Position numbers and translations under genes: made by a program. This document shows, in pieces, positions 56,437 through 64,000 of a DNA stretch of 64,000 bases. The DNA is from Mucilaginibacter gracilis (GTDB lineage: Bacteria > Bacteroidota > Bacteroidia > Sphingobacteriales > Sphingobacteriaceae), in contig NZ_RBKU01000001.1 of the NCBI RefSeq assembly GCF_003633615.1, positions 2,728,001-2,792,000 of the forward strand, given 5' to 3'. Numbering within the stretch: position 1 is the stretch's first letter; every line of letters starts with the position of its first letter. The notes under the pieces are model-generated. The model was not told the DNA's origin. It saw nothing but the letters and a program-made list of their open reading frames with translations, and made no database searches.

Positions 56437-57556
56437 GGTTTAATACATTTTTGTAAAGGTTTAATAATTGGGTAGCCAGGTTTTTGTTATCAAACTTGCG
56501 TGCATAATTCAGGCCCTTATCTACCATGGTTTGTCGCAGTACCTTGTCTGTCAGGATTAAGTTTATCTTTCGTGCCAAATCATTTTCGTCATCCGGCTCA
56601 ACATATAAACTATCCGGGCCGCCTGCTTCTTCAAGGCACGAACCGCTGGCGGCAATAACAGGTGTGCCCGAAACCAAGGCTTCCAGAACGGGTATCCCAA
56701 AGCCTTCATAACGCGAAGGATAAACAAATACCTGCGCCAACTGGTAAATAGCCGGCAAATCTGCAAAAGCAACATCGCTCAGGAATAGTACCCGATGGTA
56801 AAGCTGATGTTGTTTAATATATTGCTTAACTTCATCGGCATAAGCAGTATCCTTGCCAACAACTACCAGTTGGATGTTAATTGGTAGCAGCGTTAATGCT
56901 TTTACAGCCAGCAATAAGTTTTTACGTTCTTCAATAGTGCCTATCGTAAGCAAAAAATTTAGCGGCAACGCATACTTTAGTTTGATCTCGTTTTTTTTCT
57001 CCGGGCTTTGTACAACTTTAAAGCTCTCGTCGCAATCCTGATAAACGGTTTCAATTTTAGTCGGGTTAACTTTTAAAAGCTCTATCAGGTCGGCCTTTGT
57101 TTTCTCGCTTATCGCGATGATCTTATCGGCATGTTTGCAGGCATATTTTATTTTTGCAGCATAAATTTTACGGCTAACAAAATCAAAATACTGCGGAAAA
57201 CGCATAAAGATGAGGTCGTGTATGGTTACTACCGATTTAATACCGCTGTGATGAATACCCAGCGGCAACTCATGGCTTAAGCCATGATACAATTCAATAC
57301 CATCTCGTTTAAGGTTTTTCACCACAAATATACTTCGCCATAGTGCCGTAAATAGTTTACTTGTAGGTGTTACGGTGGTAGTTGCCGGTAGTGGTGTGGT
57401 AAAATTGTTTACTTTGCCCGGCCTTGTTTTAGGAGTGTATAAGAAATAAATATTGTGGGGGTAGTACAAAGTCATCATTTTGATAACACCCCGGCTATAA
57501 TTACCCAGGCCGGTTGTGTTTAAAAACGCTCTTTTGGCTTCGTATCCTATACGCAT
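56429..57556 (-). CDS. Glycosyltransferase family 4
   Basis: GT-B protein of 375 residues. MRIGYEAKRAFLNTTGLGNY and TTIHDLIFMRFPQYFDF-like sequence (VVTIHDLIFMRFPQY) mark the N-terminal half. IISEKTKADLIELLKV, LTIGTIEERKNLLLAVKALT and VFVYPSRYEGFGIPVLEALV with GTPVIAASGSCLEEAGG mark the donor half. It lies outside the main polysaccharide locus and overlaps the Sua5-type gene, so the two are translated together. Substrate unknown. Confidence 0.9.
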   Translation of the reverse strand: MRIGYEAKRAFLNTTGLGNYSRGVIKMMTLYYPHNIYFLYTPKTRPGKVNNFTTPLPATTTVTPTSKLFTALWRSIFVVKNLKRDGIELYHGLSHELPLGIHHSGIKSVVTIHDLIFMRFPQYFDFVSRKIYAAKIKYACKHADKIIAISEKTKADLIELLKVNPTKIETVYQDCDESFKVVQSPEKKNEIKLKYALPLNFLLTIGTIEERKNLLLAVKALTLLPINIQLVVVGKDTAYADEVKQYIKQHQLYHRVLFLSDVAFADLPAIYQLAQVFVYPSRYEGFGIPVLEALVSGTPVIAASGSCLEEAGGPDSLYVEPDDENDLARKINLILTDKVLRQTMVDKGLNYARKFDNKNLATQLLNLYKNVLNHA

Positions 57557-57568
57557 TGTTAGTTTTTA

Positions 57569-57635
57569 AGTTATCGGTTTATGTTTCTTAAATATCTGTT
57601 TGATAAGATGTTTCTGAATAAACAAACCGATAACT
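57569..57635 (-). repeat. Imperfect inverted-repeat spacer (dapD / GT4)
   Basis: AGTTATCGGTTT (57569-57580) and AAACCGATAACT (57624-57635) are exact 12-base inverted repeats. The inner parts (ATGTTTCTTAAATATCT and its counterpart GAAACATCT) pair less well. The architecture is like the spacers of the ribosomal region. It occupies the 103-base gap between dapD and GT4 on the minus strand. Confidence 0.65.
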
Positions 57636-57659
57636 ATTAAATATAACCAACCATTGTTT

Positions 57660-58475
57660 TTATACCGCTACGTTGTTTTCGCGCAGAGCATTGTTTAATG
57701 ATGTTTTTTTATCGGTAGACTCTTTACGCTTACCAATAATTAATGCGCAGGGAACATGGTATTCGCCTCCGGGAAATTTTTTAGGGTACGATCCTGGTAT
57801 AACTACCGATCGCGCCGGAACAAAGCTTTTATATTCAACAGGTGGGTCTTGCGTTACATCAATAATTTTGGTTGAAGCCGTTAAAACAACATTGGCTCCT
57901 AAAACCACTTCGCGTTCTAAATGCACGCCTTCTACAACAATAGCGCGCGAGCCCAAAAAGCAATTATCTTCAATAATAACAGGCGCACCTTGTACAGGTT
58001 CTAAAACCCCGCCTATACCAACACCGCCGCTTAGGTGTACATGTTTACCAATTTGCGCGCACGACCCTACAGTTGCCCAGGTATCAACCATAGTGCCTTC
58101 ATCAACATACGCACCAATATTAACGTACGATGGCATCATGATAACGCCTTTAGCCAAAAACGCACCATAACGGGCAATGCCATGTGGTACAACGCGCACG
58201 CCCAATTGCTTGTAATTGGTTTTTAACTTCATTTTATCATGAAAAACAAATGGGCCAACCTTTATTTCTTCCATTTCGCAAATAGGGAAGTATAATATCA
58301 CTGCTTTTTTTATCCATTCGTTAACGTGCCAGCGGCTGCCAATCATTTCGGCAACGCGCAGCTCGCCCCTGTCAAGGCGCTGTATAACGGTTTCAATAGC
58401 TTCGGTATATTCTTTAAAAGTGAGCAAATTCCTGTCAACCCAGGCGTCTTCAATTAATTTTTTAAGGTCTTGCAT
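57660..58475 (-). CDS. dapD: 2,3,4,5-tetrahydropyridine-2,6-dicarboxylate N-succinyltransferase
   Basis: Lysine/diaminopimelate pathway enzyme using succinyl-CoA, 271 residues. The helical N-terminal domain starts DLKKLIEDAWVDRNLLTFKE. VVPHGIARYGAFLAKGVIMM and PSYVNIGAYVDEGTMVDTWA open the left-handed beta-helix. GAPVIIEDNCFLGSRAIVVE and SFVPARSVVIPGSYPKKFPG complete it. Length and motifs are normal. Confidence 0.96.
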   Translation of the reverse strand: MQDLKKLIEDAWVDRNLLTFKEYTEAIETVIQRLDRGELRVAEMIGSRWHVNEWIKKAVILYFPICEMEEIKVGPFVFHDKMKLKTNYKQLGVRVVPHGIARYGAFLAKGVIMMPSYVNIGAYVDEGTMVDTWATVGSCAQIGKHVHLSGGVGIGGVLEPVQGAPVIIEDNCFLGSRAIVVEGVHLEREVVLGANVVLTASTKIIDVTQDPPVEYKSFVPARSVVIPGSYPKKFPGGEYHVPCALIIGKRKESTDKKTSLNNALRENNVAV

Positions 58476-58674
58476 TTGTTGATATTTTTAACAAAATAAA
58501 TGATTTCTGTAGCTTTTTAATGGCTTTTGATAATAAAACGACGAAGATAATAAAAAATGAAGTATAGGCTGTTTTAAAGATGAGAATGTACAGTTAGGTG
58601 GCCTGGTTATTTGATGTTTGCCTTACATTGCTGATTTGTTACCTATTTTTATGACTTTTGTAGATACTTGAATT

Positions 58675-59067
58675 ATGGCTGAAAAAGAAAAACTCCGCAT
58701 TGATAAATACTTATGGGCAATTAGGGCATTTAAAACGCGTACGCTTGCCGCGGATGCCTGCAAGGCGGGCCGGGTTAAACTAAACGGAAATAATATAAAG
58801 CCCTCGCACGAAGTGCATATTGATGAAATTTACCAGATAACAAAAGGTGCCGACCGGAAGACGATAAAGGTAACGGGCTTGTTGGAAACCAGGGTTGATG
58901 CTAAAAAGGCAGTAGGCTTTTATGAAGACATTACACCTGTTGAGCAAACGCAGGCGTTTAAAACCATGTTTCATGCGCCCATGTTGAGCCGCGACAGGGG
59001 CGCGGGGCGGCCCACAAAAAAAGATAGGCGGGAGATAGACGACCTTAAAGACGATTTTTTTGAGTAA
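58675..59067 (+). CDS. S4-domain RNA-binding protein, Hsp15-like
   Basis: A 130-residue protein. The S4 domain is LRIDKYLWAIRAFKTRTLAA, DACKAGRVKLNGNNIKPSHE (about residues 5-45). In Escherichia coli HslR (Hsp15) recycles 50S subunits carrying nascent chains. The C-terminal segment RDRGAGRPTKKDRREIDDLK is basic then acidic, as in the Bacteroidota members. Divergent from dapD with a 199-base gap holding nothing recognised. Confidence 0.88.
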   Translation: MAEKEKLRIDKYLWAIRAFKTRTLAADACKAGRVKLNGNNIKPSHEVHIDEIYQITKGADRKTIKVTGLLETRVDAKKAVGFYEDITPVEQTQAFKTMFHAPMLSRDRGAGRPTKKDRREIDDLKDDFFE

Positions 59068-59429
59068 TTTATCGTTTTCCTTAATAAAATGTAAAACAAA
59101 GCAACCTAAACGTGGTTATTTGCGTATATACGGTTATTAAAAAAAACTAAACATCTATCCTATGCATTATCACTACAAATCATTGTTTGCAAGGCAAACT
59201 ACGCGTTTTTTAAAACAGTACGCACCTACATTTGAGGAATTTGGAATTCCGATTAGAAATTTGGACAATTTTAAATTGTTTTAGCCTTTTTTCTATCATT
59301 AACTAAAAAAAAACATATTTTTTTTATTATTTCTTTACAAGTAATACAATAATTTGTATTTTTATGTAAATATTTATGATTTAAACGATTACGTTAATTT
59401 ATATTTTCACCAAACGAAAATTGCAGTCT
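59068..59429. other. Intergenic region before the barrel-gldK-gldN genes
   Basis: About 360 AT-rich bases. It contains one possible small ORF at 59162-59284 (listed separately) and long A/T runs near 59290-59420. No clear promoter box was found, although one must serve the barrel gene. Confidence 0.5.
59162..59284 (+). CDS. Possible 40-residue small protein
   Basis: An ATG-started ORF of 40 codons, preceded by an A-rich stretch. The peptide is basic in its first half (MHYHYKSLFARQTTRFLKQY) and more acidic-hydrophobic in the second (APTFEEFGIPIRNLDNFKLF). It has no signal peptide or known motif. Codon use looks plausible, with no rare runs, but an ORF this short can occur by chance. Not recognised. 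Confidence 0.3.
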   Translation: MHYHYKSLFARQTTRFLKQYAPTFEEFGIPIRNLDNFKLF

Positions 59430-60167
59430 ATGAAATTTAAAACTTATCTACTTTTTAAAAATAAAACATACTTATTTTCATTTATGGTAGTTATGCTGGC
59501 AAGTATTCTTTGTCCGCATAGGGGCTACAGCCAGGTCGACTATTATTACGGCCAGCATAAAAGAGGCTTGTCTATAGGTATCGGTGGCGGTGTATCTATC
59601 TTAAACGCCCACTACCGCGACAATCCTTTAAGCGGCGTGGGCCTGGTTAAAGTTGATTACGACTTTACCCAATATATCAGCGTTGGCGTTGAAGGGCAAA
59701 TGGGCCAGTTACTGGGCCAGGACGTGGTGCCAAACCGGCAATATTTTCCTTTTTCGCTCGATAATTATTCGTCAGTGAGTTTGGGCGTGCGCGTTAGCGT
59801 AGGTGCCATTAAAGATTACCCTACTTCTACCGCTTTGCAGGATGTGATAAAAAAGATATATCTTGGAGTTGGCGGAGGTGTAGTGATGACGCACATTTCA
59901 TTGGGCGATTACAGGCTTTCAACTAACAAGGGAAGCTATAGTACCCCCCAAATGGACAAAACCTGTTTCGTTATACCGATCAACATCGGCACCAATATTA
60001 ATTTACCCGGCATACTCGGCGCAGACAAGCTGGAGCTGAACCCCAACTACCAGTTCAATTATTCACGGGATCAATATCTTGACGGAATCGGACCGGCCGA
60101 TCAATATACCAAGCATGATTATACCGGTTATTCCCTGATATCGTTAACTTTAAAATATAAATTCTAA
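59430..60167 (+). CDS. Outer-membrane beta-barrel protein
   Basis: A 245-residue protein from the ATG at 59430 (a TTG at 59421 would add three residues). The signal peptide spans about 1-32 (FSFMVVMLASILCPHRGYSQ). Alternating hydrophobic strands follow (LSIGIGGGVSILNAH, KVDYDFTQYISVGVEGQ, LGVRVSVGAI, YLGVGGGVVMTH), and it ends SLISLTLKYKF with the terminal Phe typical of barrels. It is too short for PorP/SprF. It precedes the gldK-like gene by 60 bases and probably shares its transcript. Confidence 0.8.
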   Translation: MKFKTYLLFKNKTYLFSFMVVMLASILCPHRGYSQVDYYYGQHKRGLSIGIGGGVSILNAHYRDNPLSGVGLVKVDYDFTQYISVGVEGQMGQLLGQDVVPNRQYFPFSLDNYSSVSLGVRVSVGAIKDYPTSTALQDVIKKIYLGVGGGVVMTHISLGDYRLSTNKGSYSTPQMDKTCFVIPINIGTNINLPGILGADKLELNPNYQFNYSRDQYLDGIGPADQYTKHDYTGYSLISLTLKYKF

Positions 60168-60227
60168 TAACAAAATTCCTGAGCGTAGTTTTGTTGATAC
60201 AGCCATTTAATTATTCAAATATAAAAG

Positions 60228-61616
60228 ATGAGTGCAAATTATAGAAAGATAGCCATTATTCTTGGATCGGCATTGTTTTGTGCGTGTAAAACGTCAAAAA
60301 TCATATATGAGGTACCAACTGATGTAAGGCCGTACACGGGTAAAACCCTTACCGCCCCTCCGGGCATGATCTATATTCCGGCAGGTACCATATACGAAAG
60401 CAGCACCATAAAAGATTCTATAAACGCCGATACCAGCACGCGCCGGGTGAGCTTAAGTTCCTTTTTTATGGATATGACCGAAGTAAGCAACAAACAATAC
60501 CGCAAATTTGTGGATTGGGTTGCCGATTCTGTTGCTGTGACCACCTATTTAAAAAACGATCCCAAATTCTTTTATAACGCCAAGCTGAAAAGCAAAACCG
60601 CCAGTGCTAAGGGTGCTAAGGCCGATTCGGTTGCCCGGATGATTAACTGGCGCAATATCGATATCAATGGTAAGGTTCCGTTCTGGCAGTCGCACAGCGA
60701 AAAATTCCCCGGCCTGGTATCTATGGTTAACGGAAGGAAAACGCTGAACAAGGATATGCTCAAATTTGCTTATACACATGTGCAGGCAGGCGGGCCCAAT
60801 GCAGGCAAATCAGTAACCGATACCATCAAGATAATGCCCGATAATAACGTTTGGCAGGAAGATTTCCCGAATTCACAGTCAGACTTTTTGGTGAATAACT
60901 ATTTCCAGTTGAAAGGCTTTGATAATTACCCCGTTGTTGGTGTAACCTGGAAACAGGCCCGTGCCTATACCGGCTGGAGAAATATCATCAGTGCCAGCAC
61001 CCTGGACAGGAGTTTGGTAGAACTGGGCCTTTCGTTCAGTTTGCCTACCGAGGCCCAGTGGGAATATGCAGCATCGGGCGGTGAGCAAAACATGGAAAAT
61101 GCAACAGGCAACGTTCAGTCCAAAGATCAGAACGTGGTACCGTCATACATCCAGAAGAAAACAAAAAAGATATTACCGATAGCCAACTTTAAACAGGGCG
61201 AAGGTGATTATACCCGGGATGGAGCCATCCAAACGGTACCGGTAAAATCATACGCGCCAAACGTGTTCGGCCTGTATAACATGGCCGGTAACGTAGCCGA
61301 GTGGGCCCTTGATGCCTACAGCCCTTCGGCTTTTGAATTTGTTGAAGACCGCGACCCGGTATTGTTACTGGATGCAACAGATGAGGATGCCGACGTGATG
61401 AAACGTAAAGTAGTAAGAGGCGGATCATGGAAAGATAATGCAACCGACCTGAATACGGCAACCCGTAATTACGAAGTACAGAATGTGGCCCACTCTTACA
61501 TCGGCTTCAGGTGTACGATGGCAGCTCCGGATCTGATTACCGAACAGGTAGGAACCCGGAAATACCTTGCTCCCAAAAAGGACAAGAACGCCAAAGTAAA
61601 GGCAAGCGGAAAATAG
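60228..61616 (+). CDS. gldK: GldK-like lipoprotein (SUMF1/formylglycine-enzyme fold)
   Basis: Periplasmic ring lipoprotein of the type IX secretion system, 462 residues. The signal ends in an FCAC lipobox near Cys21. The SUMF1 domain begins PPGMIYIPAGTIYESSTIKD and SLSSFFMDMTEVSNKQYRKF; it ends GLYNMAGNVAEWALDAYSPS and KVVRGGSWKDNATDL...GFRCTMA. The long insert with MINWRNIDINGKVPFWQ is typical of GldK. In known systems it forms a ring with GldN. Here the next gene is gldN-like, without gldL or gldM between. Confidence 0.85.
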   Translation: MSANYRKIAIILGSALFCACKTSKIIYEVPTDVRPYTGKTLTAPPGMIYIPAGTIYESSTIKDSINADTSTRRVSLSSFFMDMTEVSNKQYRKFVDWVADSVAVTTYLKNDPKFFYNAKLKSKTASAKGAKADSVARMINWRNIDINGKVPFWQSHSEKFPGLVSMVNGRKTLNKDMLKFAYTHVQAGGPNAGKSVTDTIKIMPDNNVWQEDFPNSQSDFLVNNYFQLKGFDNYPVVGVTWKQARAYTGWRNIISASTLDRSLVELGLSFSLPTEAQWEYAASGGEQNMENATGNVQSKDQNVVPSYIQKKTKKILPIANFKQGEGDYTRDGAIQTVPVKSYAPNVFGLYNMAGNVAEWALDAYSPSAFEFVEDRDPVLLLDATDEDADVMKRKVVRGGSWKDNATDLNTATRNYEVQNVAHSYIGFRCTMAAPDLITEQVGTRKYLAPKKDKNAKVKASGK

Positions 61617-61661
61617 TGACAAAGGCAAGTAAAATTGAATAGGAACAGCAACGTACCCAGT

Positions 61662-62765
61662 ATGAAAAAGAAATTTATTATTGTTTTGTTTATTACATTA
61701 GCGGCAAGCTTAACCCTGATGGCCCAAACCAAAAAGAAAAAAGCAAAGGCCCGTACCACGGCTAAAAGAACAATTCACACGGTAAGAACAAAACCCAAAC
61801 CAAAACCGGTTGATACTACAGCAAAAGCTGCAGTTAACCCCGTGGTTGTTTTGCCGGCAAACAATAAGATAGACACCATCAGGTCGGTGCCTGATAGCGG
61901 CGACGGGTATTTGAAAAGTATTGTGCTAACCAAGGCCAGGCCCTTCCCTATATTTGAGCCAAGCCCCAATAACATCAAATACTATCACCAGTATAAACGC
62001 GATATCAGCTTTAAAGATGCCCGTAATGCCAAGTTTAATACCACAGGCGCCACCCTCATCGAAGCTATTTTACAGGGCGTTAAAGATCACATCATCACAG
62101 CTTATGACCCTACTGCCGTAACCAAAATTAACCCTACAGGTGATGCATTTACCATCCCGATGACGTATAACCAGCTGATGGGCCATTTGGTAGATACCGC
62201 ACTGGTTGACCAACTGGATAAGGATGGTAACAAGATAGGCAGCGTAAAGCAACTGAATGATTTCAGTCCGGATAAAGTGGTAGGTTACCGCATTAAAGAA
62301 GATGTTTACTACGATAAACAACGGGCCAAGGTAGAAACCCATATTGTAGGTATTGCACCCCTAATTACCCTGAAACTATCAAACGGAGATACCGTGGGTA
62401 CACAGCCGGTATGCTGGTTGCGCTACAGCCAGTGCCGTATTGTATTTGCCAAAATGGACGTATCAGACCCGGACCACAATATGTTTGACGTGAGTATGGA
62501 TGATATGTTCCTGCAGCGCCAGTTCAACAGTGTAATTGTTGAGGAATCTAATCCGAAAGGCAACCGCATTAAGGACTACATGAAAACCCCGGAAGACCAG
62601 GCTAAAGAAGCGGCCCGTATAGAAAAGAAACTGGCCGATTACAAGAAAAACATGTGGAACTACCGCACCGATATTACTGCCGTTTCGGTACCCGATAAAA
62701 CCAAAACTACCAAACCTAAAAAAACAACTAATGACAATAACACTGGTACGCCTGTGAAGCAATAA
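61662..62765 (+). CDS. gldN: GldN-like type IX secretion protein
   Basis: Periplasmic partner of GldK, 367 residues from the ATG at 61662. The signal peptide covers about 1-21 (ITLAASLTLMAQ). A Lys/Pro/Thr-rich linker follows (about 22-60). The GldN domain runs about 90-320: YHQYKRDISFKDARNAKFNT, IPMTYNQLMGHLVDTALVDQ, VGYRIKEDVYYDKQRAKVE and IVGIAPLITLKLSNGDTVG. The basic C-terminal tail (KTKTTKPKKTTNDN) is longer than I expect for the family. It starts 45 bases after gldK. Confidence 0.83.
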   Translation: MKKKFIIVLFITLAASLTLMAQTKKKKAKARTTAKRTIHTVRTKPKPKPVDTTAKAAVNPVVVLPANNKIDTIRSVPDSGDGYLKSIVLTKARPFPIFEPSPNNIKYYHQYKRDISFKDARNAKFNTTGATLIEAILQGVKDHIITAYDPTAVTKINPTGDAFTIPMTYNQLMGHLVDTALVDQLDKDGNKIGSVKQLNDFSPDKVVGYRIKEDVYYDKQRAKVETHIVGIAPLITLKLSNGDTVGTQPVCWLRYSQCRIVFAKMDVSDPDHNMFDVSMDDMFLQRQFNSVIVEESNPKGNRIKDYMKTPEDQAKEAARIEKKLADYKKNMWNYRTDITAVSVPDKTKTTKPKKTTNDNNTGTPVKQ

Positions 62766-62788
62766 ACAGAAAAAAATAAAATATGATA

Positions 62789-62833
62789 AACCAAAAAGGG
62801 TTTGAATCTAATTGATTCAAACCCTTTTTGGTT
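62789..62833. terminator. Perfect 20-bp bidirectional terminator
   Basis: Bases 62789-62808 are exactly complementary to 62814-62833, with a 5-base loop (TAATT). The stem carries a run of five A and its matching run of five T. It lies between the convergent gldN-like and deaminase genes, so it can end both transcripts. Confidence 0.85.
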
Positions 62834-62852
62834 GTATACACTTGGTTAAAAG

Positions 62853-63332
62853 TTAATACTCTGTTTTACTCTCAGATATTTCCCATAGTTTAAAAGCACC
62901 CTGAGCCTCATCGCGAAGGAGCTGAACTATTGGTAACTTCCTGTCGGTCATTTCGCAGGCAATTTCCTCGTAAATAAATTTATCATCAAAACCTATTGCG
63001 GCTGCGTCAACTTTGTTGTTTGCGTAATATATTTTGTCTATCCGGGCCCAATAAATAGCACCCAGGCACATGGGGCAAGGTTCGCAACTGGTATAAATTA
63101 CACATCCTTCCAAAACAAAGGTTTCCAGTTCCTGGCAGGCTAAACGTATTGCCGATACCTCGGCATGCGCCGTAGGGTCGTTTTGCGGAACAACTTTGTT
63201 GGCGCTGCGCGCTATAACCATTCCGTTTTTTACAATAACAGCTCCAAAGGGGCCCCCTTGTCCCTGCCTCACATTGTGTTCAGATAGCTCTATGGCCATC
63301 CGCATAAATTTTTCGTGCTCTTTGTTGTCCAT
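62853..63332 (-). CDS. Guanine deaminase-like nucleoside deaminase
   Basis: Zinc deaminase of 159 residues. The catalytic TAHAEVSAIRLACQEL has the HAE motif, and YTSCEPCPMCLGAIYWARID has the PCxxC zinc motif. The N-terminal GQGGPFGAVIVKNGMVIARS and the C-terminal end in Tyr-containing KTEY match Bacillus subtilis GuaD closely, as judged by eye. Deaminates guanine to xanthine if that assignment holds; TadA is less likely from the C-terminal region. Confidence 0.88.
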   Translation of the reverse strand: MDNKEHEKFMRMAIELSEHNVRQGQGGPFGAVIVKNGMVIARSANKVVPQNDPTAHAEVSAIRLACQELETFVLEGCVIYTSCEPCPMCLGAIYWARIDKIYYANNKVDAAAIGFDDKFIYEEIACEMTDRKLPIVQLLRDEAQGAFKLWEISESKTEY

Positions 63333-63343
63333 ATGTTTGTATC

Positions 63344-63376
63344 AATAAAAAAACCCCAACTATATAGCTGGGGTTT
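63344..63376 (-). terminator. Terminator after the OmpH-family gene
   Basis: AAACCCCA (63351-63358) pairs with TGGGGTTT (63369-63376). CTATATAG at 63361-63368, roughly self-complementary, lies between them. On the minus strand the hairpin is followed by a run of seven or more T (the plus-strand A run at 63347-63353). It lies 25 bases after the OmpH-family stop. Confidence 0.8.
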
Positions 63377-63400
63377 AACTATTTTGTTGTGTAAATATTG

Positions 63401-63994
63401 TTATTTCTTGTCTTTTGCGTATAAATCATTCAGTCTTTTTACAACGTCCTGGGTTACATCCAGGCTTGGGTCGCCAAATAAAACTGTAGGGTTTGCTTTC
63501 GAATAAGTTAAAACTAATTTATAACCTTTTTCTTTAGCATATTGTTTTGCAAAATCAGCAATCTTATCATAAAGTTTGCTTTGTTCTGATGCACTTTCGT
63601 TTTGGAATTGAGCATTAGCATTTTGCTCATATGTTTGTAATTCTTGTTGTTTACGGCCCAAACGTTGCTCGGTGGATGCTCTTTGGTCGGCACTCATGGT
63701 TTGCGCACCTTTTTGGTAATCACCAACTTCACGTTGAAAGGCTTGTTTTTTTGAAATCACGTCGTCATTTGCCGATTTTCCTTTATCCTGCAAACGTTTA
63801 GCCATATCCTTGGCATATTCATAGTTATGTACCAGCGTATCCGAGTTCACATATACTATCTCAGCTTTTTCGGGCACTGCGGTGGCGGTTGCTGGTTTGC
63901 TTGTGTCTGTTTTAGTTGGGTTACATGCCACTACGGTAGCCACTATTGCTACGGCAAGGCTTGTTTTAATTAATTTGGAAACTGAGGTTTTCAT
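63401..63994 (-). CDS. OmpH/Skp-family lipoprotein
   Basis: A 197-residue periplasmic chaperone-like protein. The signal peptide ends at Cys24 (VAIVATVVACNPTKTDTSKP), so it is probably a lipoprotein, unlike soluble E. coli Skp. The OmpH region begins KAEIVYVNSDTLVHNYEYAK. A long coiled coil spans about 65-150 (KRLQDKGKSANDDVISKKQA). It ends with the beta segment GYKLVLTYSKANPTVLFGDP and the DVTQDVVKRLNDLY helix. It may guide outer-membrane proteins through the periplasm. Confidence 0.88.
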   Translation of the reverse strand: MKTSVSKLIKTSLAVAIVATVVACNPTKTDTSKPATATAVPEKAEIVYVNSDTLVHNYEYAKDMAKRLQDKGKSANDDVISKKQAFQREVGDYQKGAQTMSADQRASTEQRLGRKQQELQTYEQNANAQFQNESASEQSKLYDKIADFAKQYAKEKGYKLVLTYSKANPTVLFGDPSLDVTQDVVKRLNDLYAKDKK

Positions 63995-64000
63995 TTATTG

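Overview
The window looks like a chromosome segment of a Bacteroidota bacterium of the Sphingobacteriaceae type, close to Mucilaginibacter or Pedobacter. This is inferred from protein content, not from a database search. Pointers are a 64-residue SecE, a TTG-started rpoB, a DUF3467 protein after rpoC, type IX secretion proteins of the GldK and GldN families, an OmpH-family lipoprotein, weak Shine-Dalgarno sites, and one promoter matching the Bacteroidota TTTG / TAnnTTTG consensus.

Region 1 (1-15.3 kb, all plus strand) is the translation and transcription core: the end of a XerC/D recombinase, hibernation factor hpf, tRNA-Thr(TGT), tRNA-Tyr(GTA), tRNA-Gly(TCC), tRNA-Thr(GGT), tuf, tRNA-Trp(CCA), secE, nusG, rplK, rplA, rplJ, rplL, rpoB, rpoC and a DUF3467 gene. 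Most gaps here hold a long imperfect inverted repeat built from short low-complexity words. Each gap has its own sequence but the same hairpin architecture.

Region 2 (15.3-51.7 kb) is a large exopolysaccharide locus. A divergent gene encodes a secreted pectate-lyase-fold, tailspike-like protein. After a 600-base AT-rich leader comes a plus-strand series: Wza-like export lipoprotein, Wzc-like tyrosine kinase, a complete-looking CDP-3,6-dideoxyhexose set (reductase, rfbF, rfbG, a short-chain reductase, rfbH), many glycosyltransferases, a Wzx-like flippase, a HAD-UbiA fusion next to a GT-C-like membrane protein, a Wzy candidate, heptose genes (gmhA, hldA, a GT9, hldD), two acyl/acetyltransferases, gmd, a WcaI-like transferase, a CpsB/YwqE-like phosphatase and rmlD. 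Together they suggest Wzx/Wzy-dependent assembly of a complex heteropolysaccharide with dideoxyhexose, heptose and 6-deoxyhexose residues, controlled by a kinase and phosphatase lying near opposite ends of the locus.

Region 3 (51.7-59.1 kb) is mixed housekeeping: an NTF2-like protein, a 16-base poly-C tract, miaA, a pRiA4b ORF-3-like protein with a very acidic tail, a CCA-adding-type nucleotidyltransferase, a Sua5/YrdC protein, a GT4, dapD and an S4-domain protein.

Region 4 (59.1-64 kb) has an outer-membrane barrel, a GldK-like lipoprotein and a GldN-like protein with no gldL or gldM between them. Convergent to these are a guanine-deaminase-like gene and an OmpH/Skp-family lipoprotein. No insertion sequence, CRISPR array, rRNA or prophage was seen.
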